Origin: an uncultured Aquimarina sp.
GTDB lineage: Bacteria > Bacteroidota > Bacteroidia > Flavobacteriales > Flavobacteriaceae
Direction: 5' to 3'
DNA: 64,000 nucleotides
Assembly (NCBI GenBank): GCA_947489685.1
Contig: CANLEM010000004.1
Coordinates: forward strand, 310,001 to 374,000
Every line of letters starts with the position of its first letter. Positions within the stretch are counted from its first letter, which is position 1. Of the stretch, positions 8,055-17,862 are shown piece after piece. A model generated the notes under the pieces. The model did not search any database, was not told the origin of the DNA, and worked only from the letters and a program-made list of their open reading frames with translations. The position numbers and the translations under genes are program-made.

Positions 8055-9362
8055 ATGAACAAAAAAAGTATACTATCGTTCAAAAAGCATTTCATTTTTT
8101 ATTGGTTTATTTTTTTTATTACTGCATATGCTACTAATGTACAAGCTGCAACCTATCTTCAGGATAATACTCAAACAAACACTATAAATCACAACGAGTA
8201 TAAAGGGTTAGTAGTCGACAGTGAAACCAATAAACCACTTATATCTGCTACAGTCTCTCTAAATGGAACTAATATTTCTACAGTGACCAACGATGAAGGT
8301 GAATTTTTATTAAAAGTACCCAAAGATAAAAGTGATGGAGAAATTACAATATCACATTTGGGTTATAATGATGAAACAATGCCCCTTTCACAATTGAGTG
8401 ATGAATCCACCAAAATAAAACTCAACCTGTCGATCACCGAACTATCTGAGGTTAATATAGACCCCAGAGATCCCGAAGCTCTTATTCGTGCTGTAATGAA
8501 AAAAAAGGGTGATAATTATTTAAGTGACAATACCATAATGACTGCTTTTTATAGAGAAACGATCAAAAAACGCAGAAGCTATGTATCGCTTTCAGAAGCT
8601 GTCGTAGATGTTTATAAAAACCCTTATAAATCACCCAAAACAGATGCTATTAAATTATACAAGGCTCGTAAAAGTGCTGATTATAAAAAATTGGATACCT
8701 TAACCGTAAAACTACAAGGAGGACCTACAAGTACATTGTATATCGATGTAATGAAAAACCCAGAAATTCTATTTACTGAAAATATGCTGGAAACCTATGA
8801 GTTTAGTTTTGGCAAAACCACAAAAATTAATGATAAATATATTTATGTGTTGAAATTTAAACAACGACCTTTTATTGTAGAACCACTATATTTTGGCAAG
8901 CTCTATATAGATGCAGAAACTCTTGCTATGAAAAAAGCTGTTTTTAGTTTAAATATGGATAATAAAGAAGAGGTTAGCAGAATGTTTGTTCGAAAAAAAC
9001 CCCGAAACGCTAAAGTTTTACCAACTCAAGCTAGTTATAACATAGATTATAGAGAAAAAGATGGTAAATGGTACTATGGATATGGAAGAATCGATTTGGC
9101 CATAAAAATAAACTGGAAGAAAAAATTATTTAATTCTATATATAAATTAAATGTTGAAATGGCCGTTACTGACTGGAAAAAAAATCTAGAGAAAGCTACA
9201 TTAAAAGCTAAAGACAGATTAAAATCCTCTGTTGTAATTAATGATGAAGCAGCAGGCTTTTCGGATCCCAAATTCTGGGGAGAATACAATGTAATAGAAC
9301 CTGAAAAATCTATTGAATCTGCTATTAAAAAAATACAAAAGCAATTACGGAAACTAAATTAG
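8055..9362 (+). CDS. Secreted carboxypeptidase-regulatory-like domain protein
   Basis: The protein has 435 residues. A long signal peptide (about 1-32, ending ATNVQAA) precedes a CarboxypepD_reg-like beta-sandwich at about 49-125. That domain has the usual pattern KGLVVDSETNKPLISATV, then NDEGEFLLKVP and ISHLGYND, as seen at the N-terminus of SusC proteins and DUF5686-type proteins. Here no TonB plug or barrel follows. The remaining 300 residues start with PRDPEALIRAVMKKKGDNY and MTAFYRETIKKR, an arrangement common in Flavobacteria with no known biochemical role. It probably sits in the periplasm or on the outer membrane. It is transcribed alone, with a strong terminator behind. Confidence 0.8.
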   Translation: MNKKSILSFKKHFIFYWFIFFITAYATNVQAATYLQDNTQTNTINHNEYKGLVVDSETNKPLISATVSLNGTNISTVTNDEGEFLLKVPKDKSDGEITISHLGYNDETMPLSQLSDESTKIKLNLSITELSEVNIDPRDPEALIRAVMKKKGDNYLSDNTIMTAFYRETIKKRRSYVSLSEAVVDVYKNPYKSPKTDAIKLYKARKSADYKKLDTLTVKLQGGPTSTLYIDVMKNPEILFTENMLETYEFSFGKTTKINDKYIYVLKFKQRPFIVEPLYFGKLYIDAETLAMKKAVFSLNMDNKEEVSRMFVRKKPRNAKVLPTQASYNIDYREKDGKWYYGYGRIDLAIKINWKKKLFNSIYKLNVEMAVTDWKKNLEKATLKAKDRLKSSVVINDEAAGFSDPKFWGEYNVIEPEKSIESAIKKIQKQLRKLN

Positions 9363-9388
9363 AAAATAGTACACTCATAATAAACTTA

Positions 9389-9421
9389 AGAATGCACGTA
9401 ATTGTGCATTCTTTTTTTTTG
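9389..9421 (+). terminator. Rho-independent terminator
   Basis: The stem GAATGCAC (9390-9397) pairs with GTGCATTC (9404-9411) and is followed by a run of T from 9412. Confidence 0.9.
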
Positions 9422-9563
9422 TGACTAGTATAATAATTTTCTTCAAAACAAATTCGTGGCACAATTTTAGTAATTTTACACACGGGAAAAACGTATACTA
9501 TTACAATATCAATTAAACAAATTGAGTTAGTAATACAGAAATTTTATATTTCCGAATCACGTA

Positions 9564-11021
9564 ATGCAAAAAACACTATTCATTATATTTTGCTGGGGTG
9601 CCGTCCTATCGGCATACGGGCAAAAAAAAATTGACTCTACAGCTGCTAGAGCTGATCTGGATATTTTTGAAAAAATTATTAAAAAAGGGCATCCAAGTTT
9701 GTATGAATATATCTCGCAAGATTCTTTGGATCAACTTGTAATAACCCAAAAAGAATCAATTAATAACGAATTTACGGACATTGATTTGTATAAAAACATA
9801 CTCAATATAAAAGATCAGATAAAGGATGGTCATCTGGTTTTTTTTGCTCCTAATACGATAAAAACCGACCAGTATTATTTTCCTTTAATTCTAAAAATAA
9901 TCAATACCGAGTTTTACATCGATACAGATGATTTTGGAATACCTATAGGCTCTAAAATACACAAAATTAATACCGTAAATACTGCCAATATTCTTGAACG
10001 TTTTAAGAAATATGCATCAACAGATGGGTATAATCTCACCAAAAAATATAGAGATATCGAATTAAAATTCGGGCAATTTTACACCTACGAATATGGTATT
10101 ACAAAAAAATTCGAAGTGGTATATACGCAACCAGATGGAATAGAAAAAACGATAGTGTTGGATGCAGAACCTTTTGTAAAAGTAAAATTGCGTAATACAA
10201 AACGAAACTCATATTTTGCAAAGTATCACAATCAAGAAAATGGTTTTGATTTTTTTGATAAGTATATCGGAAACAAAACCCCATTTGTTTATTACAAAGA
10301 ACATCTGAGTACGGCTATATTGACTATAAATAGCTTTAGTGGAGATATTCGTATATTTCAATCTCATCTTACCAAAATATTTAAAGAAATTAATGATAAG
10401 AAAATTCGACACCTTATTATTGATATCAGACAAAATGATGGAGGTTTTAGAGCAAATGCCGTTCATTTATTCTCTTTTATTACTCAAAAAATGTTTAAAC
10501 AGGTTACCAGTTCTTATGTCACCTCATTATCGATTCCTGAAAAAAAACACATAAGTAGGACTTTCTTAAATGAAAGGCAATTTTTAGAAGATAAATTTAA
10601 GAATCATCCTGTGTATGATGGTTGGAAATTACCTTTTGATGATATGGAAACTATAATGGTTCCTGATGAGAATAGATTTAACGGAAAAGTATATGTCTTA
10701 GCAGGAGGCACTTGTTTTTCTGCTGCCGCCACTTTTGCTTTAAATGTAAAAAATGATGCCAATAGTACTCTGATCGGTGAAGAAACGGGAGGTGGATACT
10801 ATTTCCATAATGGTGAGTTTCCCGTATATTACGAACTACCCAACTCTAAAATTAAGTTTGCCATGTTTATGGAACGAGTAAATCATTATGTAAGCGATCA
10901 AAAAATACCTAAAGGGTCTGGAGTGTTACCAGATAAATATGTTTCTATCTCTCGTGAAGATTTAATTTCGGGTAAAGATGCAGTATTAGACTACGTCTAT
11001 CGGTTAATTAAGGGTAGATAA
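9564..11021 (+). CDS. S41 family peptidase, secreted
   Basis: The protein has 485 residues with a signal peptide (MQKTLFIIFCWGAVLSAYG). The C-terminal half is an S41 (C-terminal processing peptidase/tricorn-like) core. LIIDIRQNDGG at about residue 290 forms the strand and loop before the active site. The nucleophile Ser lies in GGTCFSAAATFALN at about 385, and GEETGG follows. No PDZ domain is obvious. The N-terminal segment resembles the helical region of Flavobacterial S41 proteins (FEKIIKKGHPSLYEYIS). It probably degrades proteins or peptides in the periplasm or at the surface. The substrate is unknown. Confidence 0.9.
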   Translation: MQKTLFIIFCWGAVLSAYGQKKIDSTAARADLDIFEKIIKKGHPSLYEYISQDSLDQLVITQKESINNEFTDIDLYKNILNIKDQIKDGHLVFFAPNTIKTDQYYFPLILKIINTEFYIDTDDFGIPIGSKIHKINTVNTANILERFKKYASTDGYNLTKKYRDIELKFGQFYTYEYGITKKFEVVYTQPDGIEKTIVLDAEPFVKVKLRNTKRNSYFAKYHNQENGFDFFDKYIGNKTPFVYYKEHLSTAILTINSFSGDIRIFQSHLTKIFKEINDKKIRHLIIDIRQNDGGFRANAVHLFSFITQKMFKQVTSSYVTSLSIPEKKHISRTFLNERQFLEDKFKNHPVYDGWKLPFDDMETIMVPDENRFNGKVYVLAGGTCFSAAATFALNVKNDANSTLIGEETGGGYYFHNGEFPVYYELPNSKIKFAMFMERVNHYVSDQKIPKGSGVLPDKYVSISREDLISGKDAVLDYVYRLIKGR

Positions 11022-11049
11022 CCCCAATTGAGCATACAAGGACTCAAGA

Positions 11050-11238
11050 CTAATCAATGTATGTATTTACACTTGTTATTAGTTCACACGAACTGTGTAA
11101 CATTTGTTTAAATCTAAGGGCTATATTTTCATCATTAAATTTCATAGCTTCACTAATACTATTTGATACTACAAGTTCACCTATAAGGTATTCTACAAAA
11201 TAATCCTCATTTTCTGTTAAAAGCACGTATTCTGTCAT
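11050..11238 (-). CDS. Small hypothetical protein, 62 residues
   Basis: A short ORF with an ATG and a plausible protein-like composition: MTEYVLLTENEDYFVEYL, then SISEAMKFNDENIALRFKQ. The pattern resembles small single-domain proteins that begin with a beta-hairpin and end in a helix. I do not recognise a family. It lies between two plus-strand genes and would have its own promoter. A chance ORF is possible, but amino-acid use is not skewed the way a shadow frame would be. Confidence 0.5.
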   Translation of the reverse strand: MTEYVLLTENEDYFVEYLIGELVVSNSISEAMKFNDENIALRFKQMLHSSCELITSVNTYID

Positions 11239-11390
11239 ACTAAATAATAATTAACACGACTAAAATAGAATTTTAAGAAATATGGATTAAAAATTCAAAC
11301 AATACTTTTACACAGAAGTATTAACAATTGTTATATAGTAGCATACAAGGTATGATTTTTGAGAAAAACAAAATAAACTATTTAACCATC

Positions 11391-11909
11391 ATGAAACACC
11401 GTATTTTATATTCATCCTGTATAATCATCAGTATTGTTATTATTTCCTGTTCAAAAACCCCGAAAGAGCCTTATAAGTTACCTAAAAACTCTGTAGAATT
11501 AATTGCTGGAACAAATGGTGCCGGAAAAACATGGAAGTTGGCTAAACGATATAATAATGGAACACGGATGAATATGGCAAGTTGTTTTCTTTCTTACAGA
11601 ATCACATATTTACCAAACATGACACTAAACGATAATAATGGGGAACAGGATGATTGTGGTCCTTCATTAATAGCAAATTGGGAAATAACCGAAGATAAAA
11701 AAGGGAACTCATACCTTAAATACCATAGTAATCAGCTCCCAGAGTTAATGAACATAAAAAAAAGCTATAAATATTTTAAAATTCTTCAATTAACCAAAGA
11801 CACACTACAGCTACAATTTAGACATAAACAATTTTCTTCCAAAAGTACATTTATTGATACTTTTGTAACTGAAAACATTGAAGTGAAGAATAGAGATTTT
11901 CATTGGTAA
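11391..11909 (+). CDS. Lipoprotein, possibly lipocalin-like
   Basis: From the ATG at 11391 the protein has 172 residues and a lipoprotein signal (MKHRILYSSCIIISIVIISC, lipidated on the second Cys). Upstream in-frame codons to 11328 would bury the signal peptide, so I reject them. The mature part starts with a Pro/Lys linker. GKTWKLAKRYNNG and later IANWEI then resemble the Trp-centred strands of small lipocalin-like lipoproteins of Bacteroidota. Two Cys (MASCFLSY and DDCGPS) could form a disulfide. The fold assignment is tentative and no ligand can be named. Confidence 0.7.
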   Translation: MKHRILYSSCIIISIVIISCSKTPKEPYKLPKNSVELIAGTNGAGKTWKLAKRYNNGTRMNMASCFLSYRITYLPNMTLNDNNGEQDDCGPSLIANWEITEDKKGNSYLKYHSNQLPELMNIKKSYKYFKILQLTKDTLQLQFRHKQFSSKSTFIDTFVTENIEVKNRDFHW

Positions 11910-12003
11910 AATAATACATCTTATTGTTTTGAAAATACAGAAACCCAATCTCTAAACACCAGAATAATGGAGATAAAACCAATGCTTAAAAAACTAATGT
12001 TTG

Positions 12004-12333
12004 TTAGCTATAAACAACTTCTTTTTTTCTCAAAAGACCAATTTCTATATACTCTGAAATTTTATCTATTTTTTTTATTTTATTGGTTTCTATGGGTACC
12101 CAACCATCAATTTTAATCATATCGTTAGGGTTACTTCTAAAAAACATTTCATATTCATAATCTATTGACCCATTATCATCAATTCCCGGATTAACCTTAT
12201 TCTTTATTTTATCTGCTATTCTTTTCTGCACGATTTCAATTTTGGAAGATAAATTTAAGGATTCTGTATCCTTATGCACTTCTACATCCAAAAACTCGGC
12301 TATTGATGCCATAATTAATTCTTCTAAATTCAT
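12004..12333 (-). CDS. Hypothetical protein, 109 residues
   Basis: A soluble acidic protein without signal or membrane segment. It has a helical start (MNLEELIMASIAEFLDVEV) and a Lys/Ile-rich middle (IVQKRIADKIKNKV). No family is recognised. It lies 78 bases downstream of the rubredoxin gene on the same strand, so it may be the last gene of the nasA operon, but no hairpin or overlap settles that. An internal ATG at 12312 is an alternative start. Confidence 0.55.
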   Translation of the reverse strand: MNLEELIMASIAEFLDVEVHKDTESLNLSSKIEIVQKRIADKIKNKVNPGIDDNGSIDYEYEMFFRSNPNDMIKIDGWVPIETNKIKKIDKISEYIEIGLLRKKEVVYS

Positions 12334-12411
12334 AAGTACAAGATTTGGTATATGTTATAAGTTTAATTTGTTATTGCGTATAATCATTGTCTTTAATTCT
12401 TTCTTTAGTCT

Positions 12412-13854
12412 TTAAACTATTTCTAAAATTGTTTTTTCGAAATTATCAATTGGTGCTTCGCATAGAGAACAATTATAATCTGTAGGTAAGTCTTTAAAAT
12501 CAGTACCTTCTGGGATTTCTCTTAAAGCATCACCAATAGTAGGGTCGTATATTGTTTTACAATCTTTACATTGGTATACATCAATTTCTAGGACCTCTTT
12601 CTTTGCAATTGTTTCTATGCTTTGACCTTCTTTTTCTGAGCCTAAATTTTGAAAATATGCCTTTGTTAACTCTAACAATAATCCAGGTAAATCAATTTGA
12701 TCTATATCTTGAGCATATACAATATAATTTCTGGTATTAGGGTCAAAATTTCTGGCATATAAAATATTATAGGTAGATCTGGTCACAAAATCTTTAATAC
12801 GTTCAGGAGTCTTATTTTCTTCAATTACTATCGAGGTAAAATAACTTTTTTGATTTTGATGAGTGGTAATACTGAATGTTAATCCATAGGTACTAATATC
12901 ATTTTGGTCAAAATTCATGACCAAGAATTTTTTGAGCTCTAATGCCTTTGTATTTCCAACTGGTAAGTGCCAATTTAGCTCTAAAGCCGAATGACGCACA
13001 TTTATTCCCGACTGCCCTAACAGTTTTTCTAAAGCCAATTTACTCTCTCTAGGTATGCCCTTAATAACAAAAGATTTCCATGGTGTTAGGCATATTTTTC
13101 CTATTCTATGTTCTACGCAAAACTCGCATAGCATTTTCAGAAATTTCAAATCGTATTTATTATTTCTCCAGTATAATCCTAACCAATACTGATTAATCCC
13201 CATCTTATTCATCCCTTCATAATATGGAAAAGGATTAAACGCTACCTGTAAAGGTTTCTCGATTATTCGATTGTTAGTATCCAGTATCTCGTTAAGCAAT
13301 TGAAAAAGTACTTCGATATCATTTACTTTTTCATATTCTTTCTCTATAGCTTCTGCAATCTTTGCAATATCCCATGTGTAAATCAATGCTGGATAATATA
13401 CCTCGTCCCAACCTGGTAATTTTAAATACAAATACCAATAATCTTCATGAGGTGAAGCGATAAAATTCAAGTTTCCTGAAAACAAAGGAACCATTTGTTG
13501 TTTGGGATCTGTAATGTTTATTTTTAAAGTGGGATTGTACCTAAATTCTTCTAAAACATATAAATATGTTGTGCCTCGTAACCAAACGGTTGCATCAAAA
13601 ATATCAATCGAGACATACGAGCAACTTATATTTTGTTGATTTTCTGAAGTGAAAAAAGAAGAATCAAACGAATCATGTTCTTTTAAAATCTTTCCATCTT
13701 TATCTTTTAGAGGAAAAACAATATCTTGTCTTGATCCAAAATGAAAGGTATCCAAATTCAGTTTTTGAGCATATTCTATAATCTGCTGCAGTTCTACAGG
13801 AGATAAAATCCCTCCTTTAATATAAGTTCTATGTAATAGTGGTTCATTGTTCAT
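12412..13854 (-). CDS. Rubredoxin protein with nitrite/sulfite reductase-like half domains
   Basis: A 480-residue protein encoded right behind nasA. The C-terminus is a rubredoxin: iron ligands C429/C432 (YQCKDCK) and C462/C465 (NCSLCE), with YDPTIGD between. The N-terminal 420 residues look like two NIR_SIR ferredoxin-like half domains: GGILSPVELQQIIEYAQKLN with FHFGSRQDIVFP, and HRIGKICLTPWKSFVIKGI. The CX5C...CX3C siroheme/4Fe-4S ligands of true reductases are missing, so it is unlikely to reduce nitrite. I infer an electron donor for NasA. The ATG at 13854 is preferred over a GTG at 13860 that overlaps the nasA stop. Confidence 0.85.
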   Translation of the reverse strand: MNNEPLLHRTYIKGGILSPVELQQIIEYAQKLNLDTFHFGSRQDIVFPLKDKDGKILKEHDSFDSSFFTSENQQNISCSYVSIDIFDATVWLRGTTYLYVLEEFRYNPTLKINITDPKQQMVPLFSGNLNFIASPHEDYWYLYLKLPGWDEVYYPALIYTWDIAKIAEAIEKEYEKVNDIEVLFQLLNEILDTNNRIIEKPLQVAFNPFPYYEGMNKMGINQYWLGLYWRNNKYDLKFLKMLCEFCVEHRIGKICLTPWKSFVIKGIPRESKLALEKLLGQSGINVRHSALELNWHLPVGNTKALELKKFLVMNFDQNDISTYGLTFSITTHQNQKSYFTSIVIEENKTPERIKDFVTRSTYNILYARNFDPNTRNYIVYAQDIDQIDLPGLLLELTKAYFQNLGSEKEGQSIETIAKKEVLEIDVYQCKDCKTIYDPTIGDALREIPEGTDFKDLPTDYNCSLCEAPIDNFEKTILEIV

Positions 13855-13856
13855 AA

Positions 13857-16800
13857 TCACGCCATTTGCATTACACTCTCTAATACTTCCTTTACCTCAG
13901 GCTTACAGCTACCACAACCCAATCCAGCTCCTGTTTTGTTACAAAGCTCAGAGAAATCTTCACAACCAGATCTAATCACTTTTTCAAGATTTCCTTCACC
14001 AACTTGGCTACAAGAACAAATAAGTTTTCCTAATACAGGTTCATCAGGTTTTGAAGATCTCAATAATTCATCTCTTTTCTCAGATAACTCAATTTTTTCT
14101 TCGATTAATCTTTTAAAATCCGCAAACTCACTCTTATCTCCCATCAATATAGCGCCAACAAGTCTATCATCTTTTACGATACATTTTTTATAAAATCGTT
14201 TACGCACATCCATAAAGATAACTTCTTCATACATGGGATCATTTTTGGGAACATCAATATTACCGATACTGCAAAGATCCAGGTCTTCAAATTTTAGAAT
14301 ATTCATAAAAACCGAACCTTTATAAATAGCACTATAATCTCCTAATAAATATTTTGCAACTATATCCGCTTGCTGCTCGGCTGCTGCTGTTATACCATAT
14401 AGATTTCCTTCAAACTCGGCAATCTCTCCTACGGCAAAAATATTAGGATCAACCGATTGTAAATATTGATTTACCAAAATCCCACGACGACAATCTACTC
14501 CGATTTTTTTTGCCAAATCGATGTTCGGGATAGTACCTATAGAATATACCACAGCGTTACAACTAAATGATTTACCGGATTTCAAATTTACTTCCAGATT
14601 ACCCGGTTCTCGATTAAATACTGTATCTACTTCATTATCGAAATGAATCTGGATTCCCTTTTCTCTAACATCTTCTGCCAACAAACGACTTGCAACAATA
14701 TCTAATTGACGCTCCATCAAACGATTACCTCTTTGCACAATGGTAATTTTGACTTCTTTTTTTCTTAGTGCAGCTGCCAACTCTAACCCTAATAATCCAC
14801 CTCCTACTATGGTTACATGCTGTTCGTTTTCTGGCAATCCGGTTTGATCGAGATATGTTTTAAGTTTATCTGCATCTCCTCGATCTCTCATAGTAAATCT
14901 TCCTGGAAGGTGAACCGGTACTTCTTTTGGAACAAATGCCCGACTCCCTGTTGCCATTAAAATCAGGTCATAGTTATGCTTTTCTCCTTTGCTATCAACG
15001 ATATACTTCTCGTTTCTATTAATTTGTTCAACGGGATTACTGGTTAGCAAGGTTATATTTAAAGACTCCAAACTTCCCTCGCGCATTTTTTGAAGTTGTT
15101 CCCATTTTAATTCTTCGCTTACATATTCTGGCAATAACACTCTATTATAAAATGGATATGGCTCTTTGGAGAATACGACTATCTCATCTGTAGTATTGTG
15201 CTCTCGATATGTTTGAATAAATCTATACGCAGCCGTTCCCGCGCCTATGACACATATTTTTTGTTTCGGTTTAACGAACTTATTAACTTTTACGGCAGAG
15301 AATTTAAAGTCTGGCTCTTTAGATATTGGATCTATAATATTAGTAGTTAAATTATTAGCTCTACCATAATCGTTTCCTAGGATCTTCCCCCAATGCATAG
15401 GTAAGAAAACGACTCCTTTATTAATGGTATCAGTAATTTTTAGTTTAACCTGTACCGTACCTCGTTTACTTTCTACAACTGCAATATCTCCATCTTTTAG
15501 ATTCTTTAAAAAAGCATCCACGTGGTTCATTTCTAAAAACGGATAAGGGATATGCGATAACAACCTATTTACTTTACCCGTTTTGGTTCTCGTATGCCAT
15601 TGATCGCGCACTCTACCGGTAGTTAGTATTAATGGATACTCCTGAGTAATTAATTCTGATGTTGGCTTGGTAAATCTAGGTAGCATAAATTTTGCATTTC
15701 CTGTATCGGTATAAAACCGTTTATCTTCAAATAAACGAATGGTTCCTGAATGGCTATTTTCTGGTACCGGCCATTGAAAACTTCCTTCTGTTTTTAAGCG
15801 ATTATAATCCAATCCCGATATGTCAATATTTGTGCCTTTGGTTAACATACAATGTTCTTTGTATACTTCCTCTACCGAATTATAATCGAACCCTCTATAG
15901 CCCATTTTCCGGGCAAAATTCCAAATTATCTCTGCATCGGGTAAAGCTTCTCCAGGTGGATCTATTGCGGCATTCAAATATGTAATTCTTCGCTCACTGT
16001 TAGTCATAGTCCCTTCTTTTTCTGCCCATCCGGCAGCGGGAAATACTAAATCAGCATATTCTAAAGTCTCTGATCGATGCGATATATCCTGTACAATTAC
16101 AAATTTTGCTTTTTTTAGTGCTTTTTCAATCTTATTAGCGTTTGGTAAACTAACTAGAGGATTAGTACATATGATCCATATTACTTTTAGCTTTCCTTCT
16201 TCGAGTGCATCAAACATTTCGGTAGCGGTTAATCCTGGTTTGGCAGAAATCTCTTTACCTCTCCAAAAATTAGCGACTTCTCTTCTATGCTCTTCATTAG
16301 ACAAATCTTTATGAGCAGCCAAAAGATTTGCCATTCCGCCAACTTCTCTACCTCCCATGGCATTAGGTTGTCCCGTTAAAGAAAAAGGTCCAGAGCCAGG
16401 TTTACCAATATGCCCGGTAAGTAATGATAAGTTTAGTAGCGCATTGTTTTTATATACACCAATAGAACTTTGATTTAATCCCATGGCCCATAGCGTTATG
16501 AAACCTCTGGCATCTGCTATATAAGAAGCGGCTTTCTTAATATTCGAAACAGGTACTCCACAAATTTTAGAAGCTTCGCTTAATGATAAATTTTCTAAGG
16601 ATTTTTTAAGAGTCTCATAATTATCGGTATGGTTCGCTATAAAACTTTTGTCGATTTTTTTTCGATCAATTAATCTTTTTGCTATAGCATTATATAGTAT
16701 CACATCCGTACCAGGCAGGATCTGTAAATGTAAATCTGCAATATCACAAGATTGTGTTTTTCTAGGATCTACAACAATGATTTTGGTATTAGGGTTTTTC

Positions 16801-17378
16801 TCTTTATGAGCTTCAATTCTTCTATACAAAATAGGATGGCACCATGCAGGGTTGGCTCCGGCAATCATAAAACAATCTGCTAGCTCTATATCGCTATAGG
16901 CAATAGGAACACTATCTTCTCCTAGCGCTTGTTTGTACCCTACCACCGCAGAACTCATACATAATCTGGAGTTGGTATCTATATTATTTGTACCAACAAA
17001 ACCTTTTGCTAATTTATTAATTAAGTAATATTCTTCGGTTAGACATTGTCCCGAAACATAAAAACCAACACTATCAGGCCCATATTTTTTTATTACCGAA
17101 TTAAAAACCGCAGTTGCCCTTTCCATAGCTTGATCCCACGATACTTTTTGTCTTTGGTGTCCTTTACTCCAACGCATTTCGGGATATAAAATACGATCAC
17201 TCTTATCATTAACGACATGGTGTAAATTCATCCCTTTTGAACATAACATCCCTTTATTAACAGGATGCTTTTTATCTCCTTCAACTGTAACTGTCCCTCT
17301 ATGGTCTTTTTTTACAACAATACCACAGCCTACACCACAATATGAACACGTTGTTTTATATGATTTGAATGCCGACAT
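13857..17378 (-). CDS. nasA: Assimilatory nitrate reductase fused to FAD and BFD [2Fe-2S] domains
   Basis: A cytoplasmic enzyme of 1173 residues reducing nitrate to nitrite. Domains in order: a 4Fe-4S site with C11, C14, C18 and C46; the molybdopterin oxidoreductase core, where the Cys in SRLCMSSAV near residue 140 is the expected molybdenum ligand; and the molybdopterin dinucleotide-binding domain (about 570-690). A pyridine-nucleotide-disulfide oxidoreductase domain follows (KICVIGAGTAAYRF near 704, then IVGGGLLGLELAAAL). Last comes a BFD-type [2Fe-2S] domain (LICSCSQVGEG to GCGSCKPEV near 1119-1165). The last two parts resemble the N-terminal half of NirB. The fusion could take electrons from NAD(P)H directly. 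Its promoter is the TACGTA type at 17408-17433. Confidence 0.95.
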   Translation of the reverse strand: MSAFKSYKTTCSYCGVGCGIVVKKDHRGTVTVEGDKKHPVNKGMLCSKGMNLHHVVNDKSDRILYPEMRWSKGHQRQKVSWDQAMERATAVFNSVIKKYGPDSVGFYVSGQCLTEEYYLINKLAKGFVGTNNIDTNSRLCMSSAVVGYKQALGEDSVPIAYSDIELADCFMIAGANPAWCHPILYRRIEAHKEKNPNTKIIVVDPRKTQSCDIADLHLQILPGTDVILYNAIAKRLIDRKKIDKSFIANHTDNYETLKKSLENLSLSEASKICGVPVSNIKKAASYIADARGFITLWAMGLNQSSIGVYKNNALLNLSLLTGHIGKPGSGPFSLTGQPNAMGGREVGGMANLLAAHKDLSNEEHRREVANFWRGKEISAKPGLTATEMFDALEEGKLKVIWIICTNPLVSLPNANKIEKALKKAKFVIVQDISHRSETLEYADLVFPAAGWAEKEGTMTNSERRITYLNAAIDPPGEALPDAEIIWNFARKMGYRGFDYNSVEEVYKEHCMLTKGTNIDISGLDYNRLKTEGSFQWPVPENSHSGTIRLFEDKRFYTDTGNAKFMLPRFTKPTSELITQEYPLILTTGRVRDQWHTRTKTGKVNRLLSHIPYPFLEMNHVDAFLKNLKDGDIAVVESKRGTVQVKLKITDTINKGVVFLPMHWGKILGNDYGRANNLTTNIIDPISKEPDFKFSAVKVNKFVKPKQKICVIGAGTAAYRFIQTYREHNTTDEIVVFSKEPYPFYNRVLLPEYVSEELKWEQLQKMREGSLESLNITLLTSNPVEQINRNEKYIVDSKGEKHNYDLILMATGSRAFVPKEVPVHLPGRFTMRDRGDADKLKTYLDQTGLPENEQHVTIVGGGLLGLELAAALRKKEVKITIVQRGNRLMERQLDIVASRLLAEDVREKGIQIHFDNEVDTVFNREPGNLEVNLKSGKSFSCNAVVYSIGTIPNIDLAKKIGVDCRRGILVNQYLQSVDPNIFAVGEIAEFEGNLYGITAAAEQQADIVAKYLLGDYSAIYKGSVFMNILKFEDLDLCSIGNIDVPKNDPMYEEVIFMDVRKRFYKKCIVKDDRLVGAILMGDKSEFADFKRLIEEKIELSEKRDELLRSSKPDEPVLGKLICSCSQVGEGNLEKVIRSGCEDFSELCNKTGAGLGCGSCKPEVKEVLESVMQMA

Positions 17379-17407
17379 ACTATCCTTAAATACTCATTTC
17401 TTTCCTT

Positions 17408-17433
17408 CAAAACTAAGTATTAATACGTATTAA
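17408..17433 (-). promoter_or_regulatory. nasA promoter with TACGTA operator
   Basis: On the minus strand TACGTA (17429-17424) is followed after 8 nt by the -7 element TAGTTTTG (17415-17408). The ATG lies 29 nt further on. TACGTA sits inside a perfect 14-bp palindrome, TTAATACGTATTAA (17420-17433). No TTG lies at the -33 distance, which suggests dependence on an activator. Confidence 0.75.
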
Positions 17434-17862
17434 TCATAGATTGAAAACTCTTTTCTCTAGTAAAGGGAAAAGAATTATGGATTCGACAAAATCGGGTTAT
17501 ATAAAAAATGATTTTCAAATTATGCAGCACTTACTTTTATCAAATTCTAAGTACAAAAAAACCGGTCACAACATTGTTGTAACCGGCAACACAAGAAACA
17601 CTTAAAGCAACTTTTGTTCTTTAAGGTTTCAACACTAAGTTTTCAATATGTATATAATTATTTACCTAATCTAAGCTATCTATAATGCATAAGAAAACAA
17701 TTTAGTTATAAAAAAATACCCCAAATAGAATATGGAGTATACCCTTAATTGCTAATTTAAAGATACAACAATCTTGGAACTTATTAAAGGCAAAATGATT
17801 TTTAATAAAAATCACTTACTACCTCTTTTCATTGTGCTATTACAGAATTTAAAGTCTTATTT
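17434..17862. other. Intergenic region between nrtD and nasA
   Basis: The region carries the distal part of the nasA promoter, the nrtD terminator (17555-17586) and a weak AT hairpin close to the nrtD stop (TGATTTTTA against TAAAAATCA, 17796-17814). I find no gene in it. Confidence 0.5.
17555..17586 (-). terminator. nrtABCD operon terminator
   Basis: The stem CCGGT-ACAAC (17562-17572) pairs with GTTGT-ACCGG (17576-17586), with one mismatch and loop ATT. The A-run 17555-17561 gives the U-tract on the minus strand. It separates the importer operon from nasA. Confidence 0.8.

Noticed and set aside
12412..13854. Assignment as a functional ferredoxin-dependent nitrite reductase
   Set aside because: The siroheme/4Fe-4S Cys ligands are absent, and a complete NirBD is encoded nearby.
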